Positions 1-11,300 of a stretch of 64,000 nucleotides of DNA are shown in pieces. Made by a program: the position numbers and the translations under genes. Numbering within the stretch: position 1 is the stretch's first letter; each line of letters starts with the position of its first letter. The stretch is from contig JALRME010000011.1 of assembly GCA_026120035.1 (NCBI GenBank), positions 248,001 through 312,000 of the forward strand. The letters run 5' to 3'. Origin of the DNA: Coleophoma eucalyptorum. Its lineage: Eukaryota > Ascomycota > Leotiomycetes > Helotiales > Dermateaceae. Under the pieces are notes generated by a model. The model was not told the DNA's origin and made no database searches. It saw only the letters and a list, made by a program, of their open reading frames with translations.

Positions 1-373
1 ACCGCAGTCTGTTAATCGAACTTTGGAATTTCATTCACCGATATCGAGAGATAAGTTAGCGTCACCAGGACTACCGACGCTAATACCAAAGGCCCATTCT
101 GCCAGTGTTGGAGAAATAATCTCCTTATCATCATCACCAGAGCAGGCAAATGTCCTGAAATTACCACAGGCCGCTAGGAATCCCAAGACAACAAAGGCAA
201 AGGCAGATCCAAAGATAGGCGAGAAGACGAAAAAGAAGAAATTGATCGTAGTACGCGATAGTTTACCTGGTGCTTGGAAAGAGGTTGATGTAGAGGATGT
301 TGAGGGTCATAAGCCCAGAGGAAGATCATGGAGGGTCTCTCAAGTTGAAGTCTTGGATCTCACAGAATCCTGA
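1..373 (+). CDS. 3' end of an unrecognised protein (partial)
   Basis: The reading frame is open from base 2 to the TGA at 371-373 and continues leftwards out of the window, so only the C-terminal 123 residues are present. There is no ATG; the first in-frame TTG at 23 should not be read as a start. The visible part is low in hydrophobics, with a serine run and a Lys-rich patch (KTKKKK), and ends VEVLDLTES. This resembles the disordered basic tail of a nuclear protein, but I do not recognise a family. It could also be a last exon that begins after an unseen intron. Confidence 0.55.
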   Translation, partial: PQSVNRTLEFHSPISRDKLASPGLPTLIPKAHSASVGEIISLSSSPEQANVLKLPQAARNPKTTKAKADPKIGEKTKKKKLIVVRDSLPGAWKEVDVEDVEGHKPRGRSWRVSQVEVLDLTES

Positions 374-1188
374 GCCCATGGCGATTTCAAGTTATATCTT
401 ATTATAATGGGACACGATCAAGGCTCCATTTGCTGTATGTAGCCCTCGTAGCACAACCGTCGTTTGTAGATGAACGATTGGATAATGCACAAAATGCAAC
501 ATTCACAAATAATAATCTGTATCCCTGCATTCGGACTATTACCGGCTGTTATTCATCTGCAGCGGACCAGTCGAAACGCACGCTTAAGCAGTTCAGCTCG
601 GCGACACCCAAGTACAAAGCAGGTGAGTGGTTCCCAAGGCCTGGGTTCCTCGCGACCCAGAAGACTCTATTGCACAATGAAGATGCAAAGTCGGGTTGAT
701 TTGACGCTGCTGCTGTTGAGCTAGGAGGGGTGAAGTTCTGGGCAAAGAGATTGGATCGCGGCCCTTCAGCGATCGCCACTTTCAACAGAGGGCCCAAAGC
801 GCGGCTGGGAAGAAGCTCGTGGCTAAAGGAGCCCGCATGAGCTACGGTATTGTGCTGCATTTCCTTCCTTGCTCGCTCGTCGCGGTATTGATTATGACTG
901 TTTGTTTCTTTGTTGAAGCTTCCAGACGCGTTTCGTGTTTTCCAGCTCTGAGATTCTTGCATCGAGCGTGATCGAGGTAAAGCCTTGAAATTTTCCCATT
1001 GAGGGGGCTTTCAAAGACTCGTCCTCGCGCCGCCTACGCGCAGCGGTGCTGGAAACCACAAGAGGATATATACATTTCAGTACCACGAATTCTTCTTTCG
1101 CCGAGTATGCTTAGAATTACGTAGGATCTCTCCATGCCGTGTGGGTTTTCATACCTTGCTGATCCTCCTTTCCAGGACTCTGTGAACG
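374..1188. other. Intergenic, presumed promoter of the BTB-like gene
   Basis: The reading frames here are short, overlap on both strands and have no family resemblance. I see no RNA gene or repeat. It presumably holds the terminator of the upstream gene and the 5' flank of the gene starting at 1189. Confidence 0.4.
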
Positions 1189-2718
1189 ATGGTCTCGCAA
1201 CCAGAATCTTCAAATTCGCTCGCGCTCCGAGGTCCGTCCTCTGTTGTCTCCTACGGACGAAGCTCTCGACATCGAAGACACGGTCGATCGCAGGCGGGGA
1301 GCTCATCATATGTCCCGCAGAATGATTTCCCAGTCTTCAGCCATACCGGAGATGTCGAGATCATCATTACTATTAGCTCAACCACGAACCGGTACCTCCT
1401 CCATCGTCTGATCCTGACGCAATGTTCTGGTTTCTTCGAAGCCAGTACAAGCCAAGAATGGTCGCGTGCATCGGATGAGCCCAGTGGAGCTCTGGCTAGG
1501 ATAGGAGAGGACTCAGGATCAGAGGCTGGGAGAAAGAAGGAGGTACGAAGAAGGTGGAGATACGAACTCGACCCAGGAACTAGCAACGACGATGTACCTA
1601 TGCTGGTGCAAAAGGAGAATAATGCGACTTCGCTGTTTGGCAGCAGCGATATCCAACCTCCCCCTGTCCGCAATAAACCACCCTCAAACAATCCGTCCTT
1701 CTTCCGCTCAGTCGCGAACTTGAGTCTGACTCAACAACCAAGAGAAACCGTTCCACTAAGTCAAGAGGACCAAGACCTCCTTCGAGATTACGATAATCTC
1801 TTTCGAATATTCTACAATTACTCGCCATCCCTCGACTCTATTGATATAGCAAACGCCTATATCCAGTGCAAATCTTTACTTACTCTAGCTGATCTTTACG
1901 ATGCCTTAGCTGTGGTTGGACCTCGGATTGACCACCACTTGTTACAATTCCAATCTCGACTTTGGAAGCAAATAGCTAAATATCCTTCCTCTTATCTCAG
2001 ACTCGGATATCTGGCCCAGAGCAGATCAATCTTCCAGGAGGCGTTGGTGCATGTGGTTGGGGCATGGCCGATGGGAGAACGGCATATCCGACGAGATCTA
2101 CCCGAGTCGGTACTTGACCTGATCGAGGACAAGGTGGATGATCTGGGTGATACCGTGGGTAAGATAGAGGGACGACTGTTCCGACTTACTTTGGTCACTT
2201 CGCGTGGCGAGCGCGTTACTCCAAACAATTCCTACCTTGACTGGCTCGTCGTCTCACTTTTCCGACAGTGGCTTGCAGACAACACATCTCCACCTCCACC
2301 ACCGCCGCCACCAGCACGATCTCGTTCGCATGGTCAGAGACATGGCAGTGTTGGCTCGCATACAAGGCACAGTGCAAATACTTCACAGAGCAATAATCAA
2401 CCTAGTCCACACTCACAGCCAACACCCACGAATTTTAATCTCGGGCGTGTATACCGCATGCTAGGCTCCCCGACTCCAGCGTACCTCCTTCACGAGGAAT
2501 GCAAGCGTTTCCTCAAACTCTCTCCAGACGTCTATAGTCGTGAGAGCCTGAAGAAGTTTGAGAAGAGACTCGAGGAGATGCGTGCAGCCGCGAGGGAGAT
2601 CGTACGACCATTGATGAAGTGCTGTCTCTTCGGAGAGGGCAGCAACGTTTCCTATCTCGTCTGTACTCAGGTTGACGAGAGAGATTTTCCTTGGGCCGAG
2701 TTCGGTGGTGGCGATTGA
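1189..2718 (+). CDS. BTB/POZ-like domain protein
   Basis: This is a single-exon, 509-residue protein. Residues about 52-95 contain the pattern of a fungal BTB fold start: a DVEIII strand, then the LLHRLIL-x-QCSGFFEA segment in which the dimerisation domain begins. The middle (about 185-310) is an ordered helical region, probably the rest of the BTB/BACK-like part. Around 365-420 there is a disordered linker with an eight-proline run and Ser/His/Asn-rich sequence. The last 90 residues are helical again and end in a Cys-containing segment. BTB proteins usually act as dimerising adaptors, for instance for cullin-3 ubiquitin ligases, but no partner can be inferred here. The start is the first ATG of the open frame. 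Single-exon structure is consistent with the lack of splice signals. Confidence 0.8.
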   Translation: MVSQPESSNSLALRGPSSVVSYGRSSRHRRHGRSQAGSSSYVPQNDFPVFSHTGDVEIIITISSTTNRYLLHRLILTQCSGFFEASTSQEWSRASDEPSGALARIGEDSGSEAGRKKEVRRRWRYELDPGTSNDDVPMLVQKENNATSLFGSSDIQPPPVRNKPPSNNPSFFRSVANLSLTQQPRETVPLSQEDQDLLRDYDNLFRIFYNYSPSLDSIDIANAYIQCKSLLTLADLYDALAVVGPRIDHHLLQFQSRLWKQIAKYPSSYLRLGYLAQSRSIFQEALVHVVGAWPMGERHIRRDLPESVLDLIEDKVDDLGDTVGKIEGRLFRLTLVTSRGERVTPNNSYLDWLVVSLFRQWLADNTSPPPPPPPPARSRSHGQRHGSVGSHTRHSANTSQSNNQPSPHSQPTPTNFNLGRVYRMLGSPTPAYLLHEECKRFLKLSPDVYSRESLKKFEKRLEEMRAAAREIVRPLMKCCLFGEGSNVSYLVCTQVDERDFPWAEFGGGD

Positions 2719-3682
2719 TTATGGCATGGAAGCAGAGTATTTACCTCTGCAACGCCCACGAAAATATACAAGTTATCTTGAGAGGGCTTCACGAAGTTAC
2801 GAACATTAATGAAACATCCCCGTCCTGATACAGCGCAATACAATACATACCAAGGCGAAGAAAAATTGGACGCGATTCCACATCACACGACTCCTTCTCC
2901 AGCTCCGTTTTGCGTTATTGTCGGTAGAATACCCCATTTGAGTTGTGTTATCTGTTTTCCTTTGATTGAAAGCGTTTGAGCTTGGCATTTGCAGTATCTT
3001 GATACGACTTTCTCTTGTTTTGGACAGTCTGTTAGGAGTCTGGGGTTTTTGCTAGTCGTGATGATCAATATATATATTAAGTACATAATTACTGTCACTC
3101 GAAGTCATGCACTCCTTGCCCATCTGGTGATCTGATGAGAGACATGCAGGATCAAGGATGGATAATTTTGGCACGTTTTAGGAACATCAGGGTGGTGAAG
3201 CATTTTACAAGCTTAGTAGTAAGGCGTCGACGTCCTAGTTGTCGCTTGCAAATCGCTCTGGGGTACCCTTCCAAAATTTCTGACGTTAACCGAGGAATTA
3301 CAACCGGATCGAATGTCAAGCACGAGACCACGAGTCAGGGTAGGCATCAAGAGTGTTTCTAGTAAAACTTTTCTTTTCTCTCTTTTGGTGATTTCTTTTA
3401 AGCAAAAGTAGAAGTTAGCGCGCTCACTTGGCGGCGTGGTTCAAAAATTGGAAAAGAGGTTAAGCAACCCTCCACCTTAGATCTAGTGTACATGCGAACA
3501 GGCCCTATCGTGTTTGTTTTCGCCGTGTTGCATACCATTTGATGAATGCACCGACCATGTTCCCCATACAACGCCGGGGTCCCCGTGACCGGAAGTTAAG
3601 AGTCTGACGCCTGTGAAAGATGTAAAAATGTAAATGATAAAAATGATAAAAACACAATCAAAATATAATAAAGCAGGCAAAA
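2719..3682. other. Intergenic between convergent genes
   Basis: This is the 3' flank of the BTB-like gene and of the leftward gene ending at 3683. Several AT-rich stretches (for example 3063-3090 and 3620-3670) fit 3' UTR and polyadenylation sequence. I see no coding region. Confidence 0.4.
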
Positions 3683-4711
3683 TTAGCTCATATCCATTTC
3701 GACCTCCATGTTCTGAACAGCTTGTTCAGGCACGGGACTTGGAGTATGATTCCAGTTACCCGACTCTTGTTGCATAATCGTCGTGCCGCTTAATCCGTGG
3801 TCGAGCTTTGGTGTCGCGCTCGCGTCCATGATCGTCTCTCCATCAAAGACAGGGGGGTTGGTTTGGAGATTCTTCAAAACATGCTCGATGCTTTGGCTGA
3901 CGAGTCGACCTTGCTTGAGATCCTCGCCGAAGAGGAAATATCCCTCGTTCGCCTCAACAAGATAACTGGCGAGGCCACGGCTTTGGAGTCTGATCTTCGC
4001 GTTGGAAACTGGAAAGTGGTTCTCAATGTACTTGGTCCAACCCCGAGCAGCGGCTTGAATATCTTGATCGGGGCTTATCAACGACCATCCAATTCCCAGG
4101 TGACGGGTGAAGTCATCCACGGTCGGCTCTTTTGGACCACTGCCCGAGGTGGGCCCAGTTCCAGATATTGATGATAGAGGTGTCATTAGACTGCCACTGC
4201 TCAGGCTAACATCTTCGACGATATCAGAGGTTGGAGTTAGGTGGAGACGTTGACTCTTGTGGGGACGGAGAGCAGGTCGTTCAGGACTTTGCGCCGGAGT
4301 TGGCGCTTGCTGAGGTTCAATCTTGTCCTCTATCCATGTGCCTGATTGACTCTCAGCGGGCATGATATATTTTGCATTAGGCTTAATGAGAGTCATGCCC
4401 TCGCCGTAAACCCACTCGTCTTCGTTTTCGTCCGGCGCCGGGACAGTTGGTGCAGCAAGGGAAGGGAAATAGTCGTCTTCGAGGTTCTCAGCTGCTTCGT
4501 CGCGTGAGCGTTTGCGTCCGGCTCTTGAGCTTGGGGTGTATCCAGTAGGCGTTTGTGGAGGCAGCGCGGTCGTGGTAGGCGAGGAAGCGAAGGTATTTTT
4601 GAATGGCGAACTGAAGATTGGTCGGTTGCGCTCCATGTTGAATGAAGGCTGGTGAGGAAGCTGTGGTGGGAGGGCTAGAATAGGTGAGCGTGTCTGAGAG
4701 AAAGAACCCAT
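3683..4711 (-). CDS. Conserved-looking protein of unknown function
   Basis: This is a single-exon gene of 342 residues starting at the ATG at 4711-4709. The N-terminal 200 residues are Pro/Ser/Thr-rich and disordered, with a basic patch (GRKRSRDEA, about residue 66) that could be a nuclear localisation signal. Residues about 205-300 look folded, with the segment GIGWSLI followed by helices and an aromatic-rich EGYFLFGEDL motif. I do not recognise the domain. Base composition matches its neighbours. The gene is convergent with the BTB-like gene and divergent from the calponin-homology gene. Confidence 0.75.
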   Translation of the reverse strand: MGSFSQTRSPILALPPQLPHQPSFNMERNRPIFSSPFKNTFASSPTTTALPPQTPTGYTPSSRAGRKRSRDEAAENLEDDYFPSLAAPTVPAPDENEDEWVYGEGMTLIKPNAKYIMPAESQSGTWIEDKIEPQQAPTPAQSPERPALRPHKSQRLHLTPTSDIVEDVSLSSGSLMTPLSSISGTGPTSGSGPKEPTVDDFTRHLGIGWSLISPDQDIQAAARGWTKYIENHFPVSNAKIRLQSRGLASYLVEANEGYFLFGEDLKQGRLVSQSIEHVLKNLQTNPPVFDGETIMDASATPKLDHGLSGTTIMQQESGNWNHTPSPVPEQAVQNMEVEMDMS

Positions 4712-5654
4712 GGTTACTATATGAGAACACGGTTAAGTAGAAGCTGAGATACTCGTAGCGACGAGGTGTAAAGAGTCAAGGTAGTAAGTAGGTGCGGTAG
4801 GACAAGCCCAATGGAGGTAGGAGGTGGGAGGTAAGGTAAAGAAGAATGAGGATCGGTGAGACAGGAATCAGGTACTTATGAGAAGGGGAAGAGGACGAGG
4901 TGTGGATGGAAAGGAAACAAGAGCAGAAGATGGGAAAGCTGAGAGGATGAAGGTAAGTAAGCTTTGGACCAGGAAGTGGATATGGGAAGGGACGGATGAT
5001 TGGAGAGTCTGGTGCAGTTGAAGCAGCATGAGCCATCAACGCTAAAGGATGATTTAGCTTAGCTTGGCCTTACCCTTGCACCTACCGTCCTTTTGATTCG
5101 TCCGAAGATTGTCAGGCGTTGCCCCGGGAAGCCTGGGCGAAAACGAACGAGGCCCGCTTTTCCCTTAGCCACCGCGATTCTGTGGTGGCCTGACTTTCAA
5201 GGAAAGAAGTGGCTGGCGCATAATCCAGGTTTCACATGTGAGTATTTCGCACGTGACCTAGAAGGCATTGAACCACGGGTTCAAACCTTGCCGCAATGGA
5301 CGAGGACCACAGGGTCCTTAAGTATTGCTCCCGATATGCTTACGTGGTGTTGATATCATCCTTCTAATTCCCGAGTGCCAGCACACGTTAATTGGACACC
5401 TTGATAGTGAGACACCACCTCACCGCTCCTCCTACAATAACCTTCTTCCGGCCACTCAGACACATTTTGGCCCTTCGTCTAAGTTATGCCGCCCTCTACG
5501 TACACGAAGTTAATCCCTACGCATTCATCCAATTTTACGCCTTCTCGCATGCGCGACGACGCAATAACCGCAATAACCCAGATCGGACTTAAAGAGAGGA
5601 ATACTTCCCATTTTTGGAACATCACAACAAAGTGATTATTTCACGTCCACAGCC
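4712..5654. promoter_or_regulatory. Divergent promoter region
   Basis: This 943-bp interval separates two divergent start codons (4711 minus, 5655 plus), so it should hold both promoters. The left part (4780-5030) is purine-rich on the plus strand. A CACGTG E-box lies at 5250-5255 and could bind a bHLH factor. A GGTTCAAACC sequence at 5279 resembles a tRNA B box, but no acceptor stem can be formed around it. Confidence 0.45.
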
Positions 5655-7748
5655 ATGGCTTCTGTCACTTCTCTCGATAAAGATATGCGCAAGTTGCGCC
5701 TTGACCGTTACACCCCACAAGCTGCAAATGAAGCCAGGACGTTTATCGAGGGGTCTCTGGGTGAGCGGCTCGCTCCCGGGGATCTTATGGATGCACTCAA
5801 GGACGGTGTTGCCCTTTGCAAGTATGATCGCAGCCTGTAGCTACATTATCATAAAGTTTTGCTGATGCTGATATCCTACCTATAGGCTAGTCAGTCTCGC
5901 TGTACCAGATAGACCTCTCAGGTTCAAGCAGAGGGCTGTAATGCCTTTCGTTCAGATGGAAAACATCTCAATCTTCCTCGAGGCCTGCAAACAACCCCCA
6001 TTAAATCTTCAAAATCACGATATATTCCTTACCGTTGATTTATTTGAATCAAAAGACCCAGCGCAGGTCTTACAATGTCTCGGCGCATTTAGTAGAGTCG
6101 CACACCAGCTCCAGCCCTCACACTTCCCGTCAGCGATTGGTGGCAAAGCTAAGTCAGGAGTTATGAGCCCACAAGTCACAGGTAGTCCTTACGGAAATCG
6201 TGGAAGAGGAACATCTAACGCAAGCAATTCTTCGTCTGCGTACAATGCGTCGAATAGACCCGCGAGCGCTTTAAACCCGACTAAAACTGGAGACTCAAAT
6301 GGCGGAAGATGGAGTCCAACAAAGAGTCCTTCGTCAATGTCACCAGGTGTCAGCAGCTGGAGCAAGAAATCGGACGAAGGTGCAACCTCTCCTGCTTGGA
6401 ATATCGCTCAGTATGGATACATGGGTGGAGCGAGTCAAGGAAACCTAGGAGTGTCATTCGGAGGAAGACGGCAGATTACTAGTGCTGGTCCATACGTCCC
6501 AAGTGTGGCAGAGAAGGAGAAGAAGAGACGAGAAAAGGAGGCCGAGGAGGAGCGACTCAGGGTACAACAGGAAGAGGAAGAGCAGCGCAAGCGTCAAGAA
6601 CAACAGGCGGAGGAAGAGCAAGCGCGTGTTGCTGAAGAGGCGCGGTGGGCAGAAGAGACAAGGAAGATGAGGGAACAAGAAAAGCTCAAAGCTGAGGAGG
6701 AGAAGAGGAAATGGGAAGAGGAAGAAAGGCAATGGCAGTTAGAAGAAGAGAGGCGGCAGAAGGAGGAGCGTGAAGCTGAGGCAAGGCTCGAAGAAGAGCG
6801 CAAGAAGATCAGCAGAGGCCGAAGTGGTAGCCAACTGCAAGGTCAATATCTGAGCCAGTACCAAGCGGAGAATGGTTTGTCTTCTGAGAGTAGCAGGATC
6901 AAGGAGCTAGAACGCGAGCTCGAGCAGGCAAGAGAACGAGAGCGCCAATACGAGCGAGAGCGGCAGGCCAAGCTCGATCCTACGAATCGACAAGCCATGG
7001 AGGATCATGATATGGCGAATCGAATTAAAGATGAGTCGAAAGCTAGAAACCGATCAAGAAGTCGGCCACGGCTTCCATCTCGCAAGAACAGCGACGAGGA
7101 ATGGCGTCAGGATGAGCGAGACTATCTCCGAAAGCAGCACGCAACACATAGCACACCTCGACCACTTCCAGATCCTGGACCAGCACGTGTAAAAACGCAC
7201 AACACAGGTCCTTCATCAAGACCACTTCCAGATCCATCAAATTACGCTGCGACTGCAAAAACTATTTCCGCCGGGCAAAGTCGTACTGATAGATTTCTCG
7301 CCTCGAATCCAGCACCCCAAGAAGTCAAAGCCAAGACTACATATGCATCCGAGCTTGGAGGATTCGATAGCGTTGCTGAGCGAGATGCTGAGGATCGCAA
7401 ACGTATGGCATCTCAAAAGCAGACAAAGGCTGGTGGGTGGGCAAGCAAGTCTCTTCTGGAGAGAGAAATGGAGATGGAGCGACAACGGCAACAAGAATGG
7501 GAGGAGAGTCAAAAGGAGACCAAGAACAAGGCCAAATCTAGTAATGGGGTTGATGGAATTGGTGGTGGTATTGGTGGAAAGTGGGAGTATGTCCTCTGAT
7601 TTCCTTACACCGACTACAAATACTAACTTTATACAGTGTCAACCAATGGACAGGGTACACAGGCGGTGATTCGCAAAATAGAGGAGGACAAGGCATTGGA
7701 AGCGGACGAAGACAAATTGTCGGTCCAAGGCCGCCCCCGGGAAGATAA
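5655..7748 (+). CDS. Calponin-homology, transgelin-like actin-binding protein with coiled coil
   Basis: The three exons are 5655-5821, 5886-7586 and 7637-7748 (659 residues). Both introns have good signals: 64 nt, and 50 nt with a TACTAAC branch site at 7621. A single calponin-homology domain fills residues about 5-140; it includes LAPGDLMDALKDGVALCKLV and the FVQMENISIFLEACK segment, both typical of transgelin/calponin (yeast Scp1, S. pombe Stg1). Around residue 230 the sequence YMGGASQGN...GRRQI matches the calponin repeat, and the extreme C-terminus (GYTGGDSQNRGG...GRRQI) resembles a second copy. Between them lie a Ser/Asn-rich linker, a strongly charged coiled coil (about 263-365) and a disordered stretch with two copies of RPLPDP. 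Family members cross-link and stabilise F-actin. At 659 residues it is far longer than yeast Scp1 (about 200), so the coiled coil is an extension. Confidence 0.92.
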
Positions 7749-8318
7749 ATATTTAATTACTTTTGGGAGGTTCCGTCTGGCATAGCAGGCCTGGGTGGGA
7801 TAATTGATTTTAGAATGAGGAACGACTGTATGAATGAATGAAGCCATTTGACACGTCGGTCGCTAAGACTTAATAATTCAGTCCCATCCGTACGACACCG
7901 CTGAAAGATCATGGGGCCCTGGGGCGCTGATCCAAGGGGTCAATATCTATTAAATAGGTAGGAGCGGTCAGGTTGATGCTTCTAAGCTTCCTAGGCCACG
8001 AATTTTCGTTGGATGAATGATCTGTATTTGTGGGTGAGATGTGCTGGTAAGGCGCTTGCGTAGGTCGTTGTTGCCATGGGAAACGAAATACCGCGCCGAC
8101 CCAGACCTTTGTACACAACTAATCGCGAATCTTGAATTCACCAAACCTCCAAACCTCACGAACACATTCATGACTGATGCTTATAGCGTTTGCGTTTATT
8201 GCAAATAATCTATAATCCCAATTCGTCATACCAAGGTCTCATCGATTGGTATCCAAGACGATTTTGTGCCTACTCGGCACAACATTCCACTCCGTCACCC
8301 GCATTCCACATCGTCAAC
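7749..8318. promoter_or_regulatory. Intergenic, presumed promoter of the large coiled-coil gene
   Basis: This 570-bp interval lies between two rightward genes. It should hold the 3' end of the calponin-homology gene and the promoter and 5' UTR of the gene starting at 8319. I see no coding region or repeat. Confidence 0.4.
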
Positions 8319-11300
8319 ATGTCGTCCATAGAAAGAAGTGACTCGCGGGAAAGCGACAGACAACTGAAACATCAATACTCAGCATCATCAGACTATGGAA
8401 AAGCAATGGTTCCTATGTAGGTCTAGTCTCAGGAAAGCAATTACCTTGCTAACCTGCGAGTAGGTGGGACAGTTCCGATCCAGAGAGAGCACCACCTCCA
8501 TTGCCCATGAACCCTTCTTCTCCTGTAGTAACATCTCGACCGAACACGTCAAGCGCAATTCAATCTGCACATGCTGCTTTGACTGAGAAGGCCCGCGAAA
8601 GTGCCTATACCTCGAGTGCCCTCACCAAACGCCTAGAGCCGTCCCCCGATCGTGCTGCAATCAAGAGCGCAACCCACAAGCGAATGCAGTCTCTCCAAGG
8701 AGGTACTGTTCGGGACTTGAGCAATATGATAGAAGGGAGCAATGCCCTCACCTCACCGACCAAGTCACCGGAGAAGATGGCTCGTAGACCTTCAACGCCG
8801 CACGCCAACAAGGACTTCGTACTGGAGAAGGCACCAGAGAAAGAAGAGAGATCCACAACCCCTACTTCAAATCGAGACGTACCCAAGTTGAGGCCCTCCT
8901 TGCGAAAACCCGAGAGACATCAAAGTATCCTAGGCGAGAATACACCACCTCAATCCGCGACTATGTTAGCCCTACAGAACATGGCAAGCAGAGATATCGA
9001 TTCGCCCCTCCTGAATATAACAAATGGCTCTACTGCACTTGTTCGAACACCTCAGACATTCGACGCTATATCAAATCAGATACTTAGTCTCACTAGCATT
9101 GCTACAAGTTTGCAAAGAGAGATGTCTAATCTGACTAGACGAAGCAAAGACAATGCAACAGATTTGGTCAGTTTGAAGGAAGCAACTAATGCGAGGGATG
9201 AGGATATACGAAAAAGTCTCAGAGAATTGGTGATCAACATAAATGAAGGAAATCATAGACCGTCAAGCAACTATCTTCCTTCGACGACTGGAGGATTGTA
9301 CCTAGATAACAAGCCACACAATGGCTCTCCTGGTTCTCGAAGTGTTAAGCAATTCACCCTTCCCCGCTTTCCTAGCCCGAACAGCTTCGAGTCTTCTCTT
9401 GACCGGGAATCAATGTCCACACCTGATTCAACTGCTAGCATTGCTCTACTGGAGAAGATTCTCAGGGACATGGGGACAAGAGAGGGTCAGGATCTTCTGG
9501 TTTCACGCCTCACCGAGGTTGCGGACCGACTGGCTGAAGAGGGTATGTCGACGGCGAAGAAACTTGAGGATCTAGTCAAGTTCATCAAGGAGAATACCGA
9601 ATCGCAAGCACTGATCGCTCACAATTCTGGCGGAGATGGGATGGGTAGATCTCGCGGCTTTAGCTTTGACGAACCACCAAGACTCGAATTGGATTTTGAC
9701 AAACCAAAACCTGGTACAATGACGCAAAGAGTGGAAGCATTGCTGGGACCAAATGCCAATAAGGAAAACCGACGAGATCATATCGCAGCACGAAGTAACG
9801 AGGTTCTGAACGATGATGTTCTCAATGTTATTCGAGCAGTCAAGGACAGTGTCGCCCAAGGCGGCGGACTGACAGCTGAAGTGAAGGCTCTGGTTCGGGA
9901 ATTGCGCGGTGAGGTCCTCGGAATGGGCCGAGAGCTTGGTCGTAAACTCGATCAAACTAGTAACAAAGGCATGTCAAAGGATTCCAAGGCAGAAAAGGAA
10001 AGAGTCACTCGTGTTGTCGAAGATGGGCTCGAAGACTTGAAGCAGCATATGGATAGCGTCTTGAGAGAACATCGCCGCCAATCAGCATCTTCCATGGTTA
10101 AGAGTAATGCTGTAGACTACCAAGAAATTTACAACGCAGTAAGAGCCGCCGTCAATGAAAAAACTCAAATATCACAGCAACCAACTCTGGCAAAGGAAGA
10201 TATTATCGAAGCAGTCAAGGAAGCTTGGGAGAACTATAAGCCAGACATTGAACTACAACACTTCGGCCTGGAGCGAGAAGAACTTTTAGCGACATTAAAA
10301 GAGGGTATGCAAGAGTATGCTCCACAAGATTCTAGCCGCGACGTCGGTGGGGCCACCCGCGAGGAAGTCTTTGCGGCTGTTGTTGAAGGATTTAAGCACT
10401 TCTCTCCCCCTAGGATTGAGGCGGAAGCAAGCCTTTCTCGCGATGAGATTTTGGATGCCGTCAGAGAGTGCCTGGAAGAATTCGAGTTTCCTGCTGCTCC
10501 AGCCCCACCGCCACGGGAGGATGACATAACGAAAGATGTCCAAGATGCAGTTAGGAGTTGCTTGGAAGAGTTTGAATTTCCAGCAGCGCCTATGCAAGAT
10601 GAGGTTACTACCAGATTAATTGTGCTTGACGCTGTAAAAGAGGGTCTTCATGAATTTCCCGCACCACAGGATGAAGCCATGACTAGAGGATTAGTCCTTG
10701 ATGCTGTCAAGGAAGGACTCAACGACTTTGAGTTACCACCACAAGACGAGGCTACAACCCGAGTTATCGTCCTTGATGCGATCAAGGAAGGTCTACACGA
10801 TTTTGAATTTCCTCAACCCCAAGGTGAAGCAACGACTAGAGTTATCGTTCTTGATGCTATCAAGGAAGGGCTTCAGGAGTTTGACTTTGCTGCCGTAAAT
10901 TCCAGCGCTATCGTTCCGCGCGATGTTGGTAGCAGCTTGACTAGAGAGGACTTGTTTGATGCTGTTAAGGCCGGCTTAGAGGGTGCTCCTGCTGGGATGA
11001 GTCCCTATGGGGAGCAGCAAGTTTTTGACCGTCTTCAGGATATCATTGAAACCATGCGAAACGAATTCCAAGCCGTCTCGGAAGAAGCTAAGCAAAATGT
11101 TGCAGCTCATGGTCGAGATACCGAACAACTGCTTGACGCAACCAAGGATGGAATTGATGGACTTCGTAGTGACATCGAGACCTATGTTGATCGTGTCGCA
11201 GGTGTAGATATCAAGGATGATATCTTGGAGGACATGCACGAAAGCTTTAGCACTCTGCGCGCTGAACTCGAGACCCTACTTTCCAAGGATTCCAGTAGCT

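Noticed and set aside
5270..5300. GGTTCAAACC, similar to a tRNA B box
   Set aside because: No matching acceptor stem or A box can be found at tRNA spacing, and the T-stem has a mismatch.
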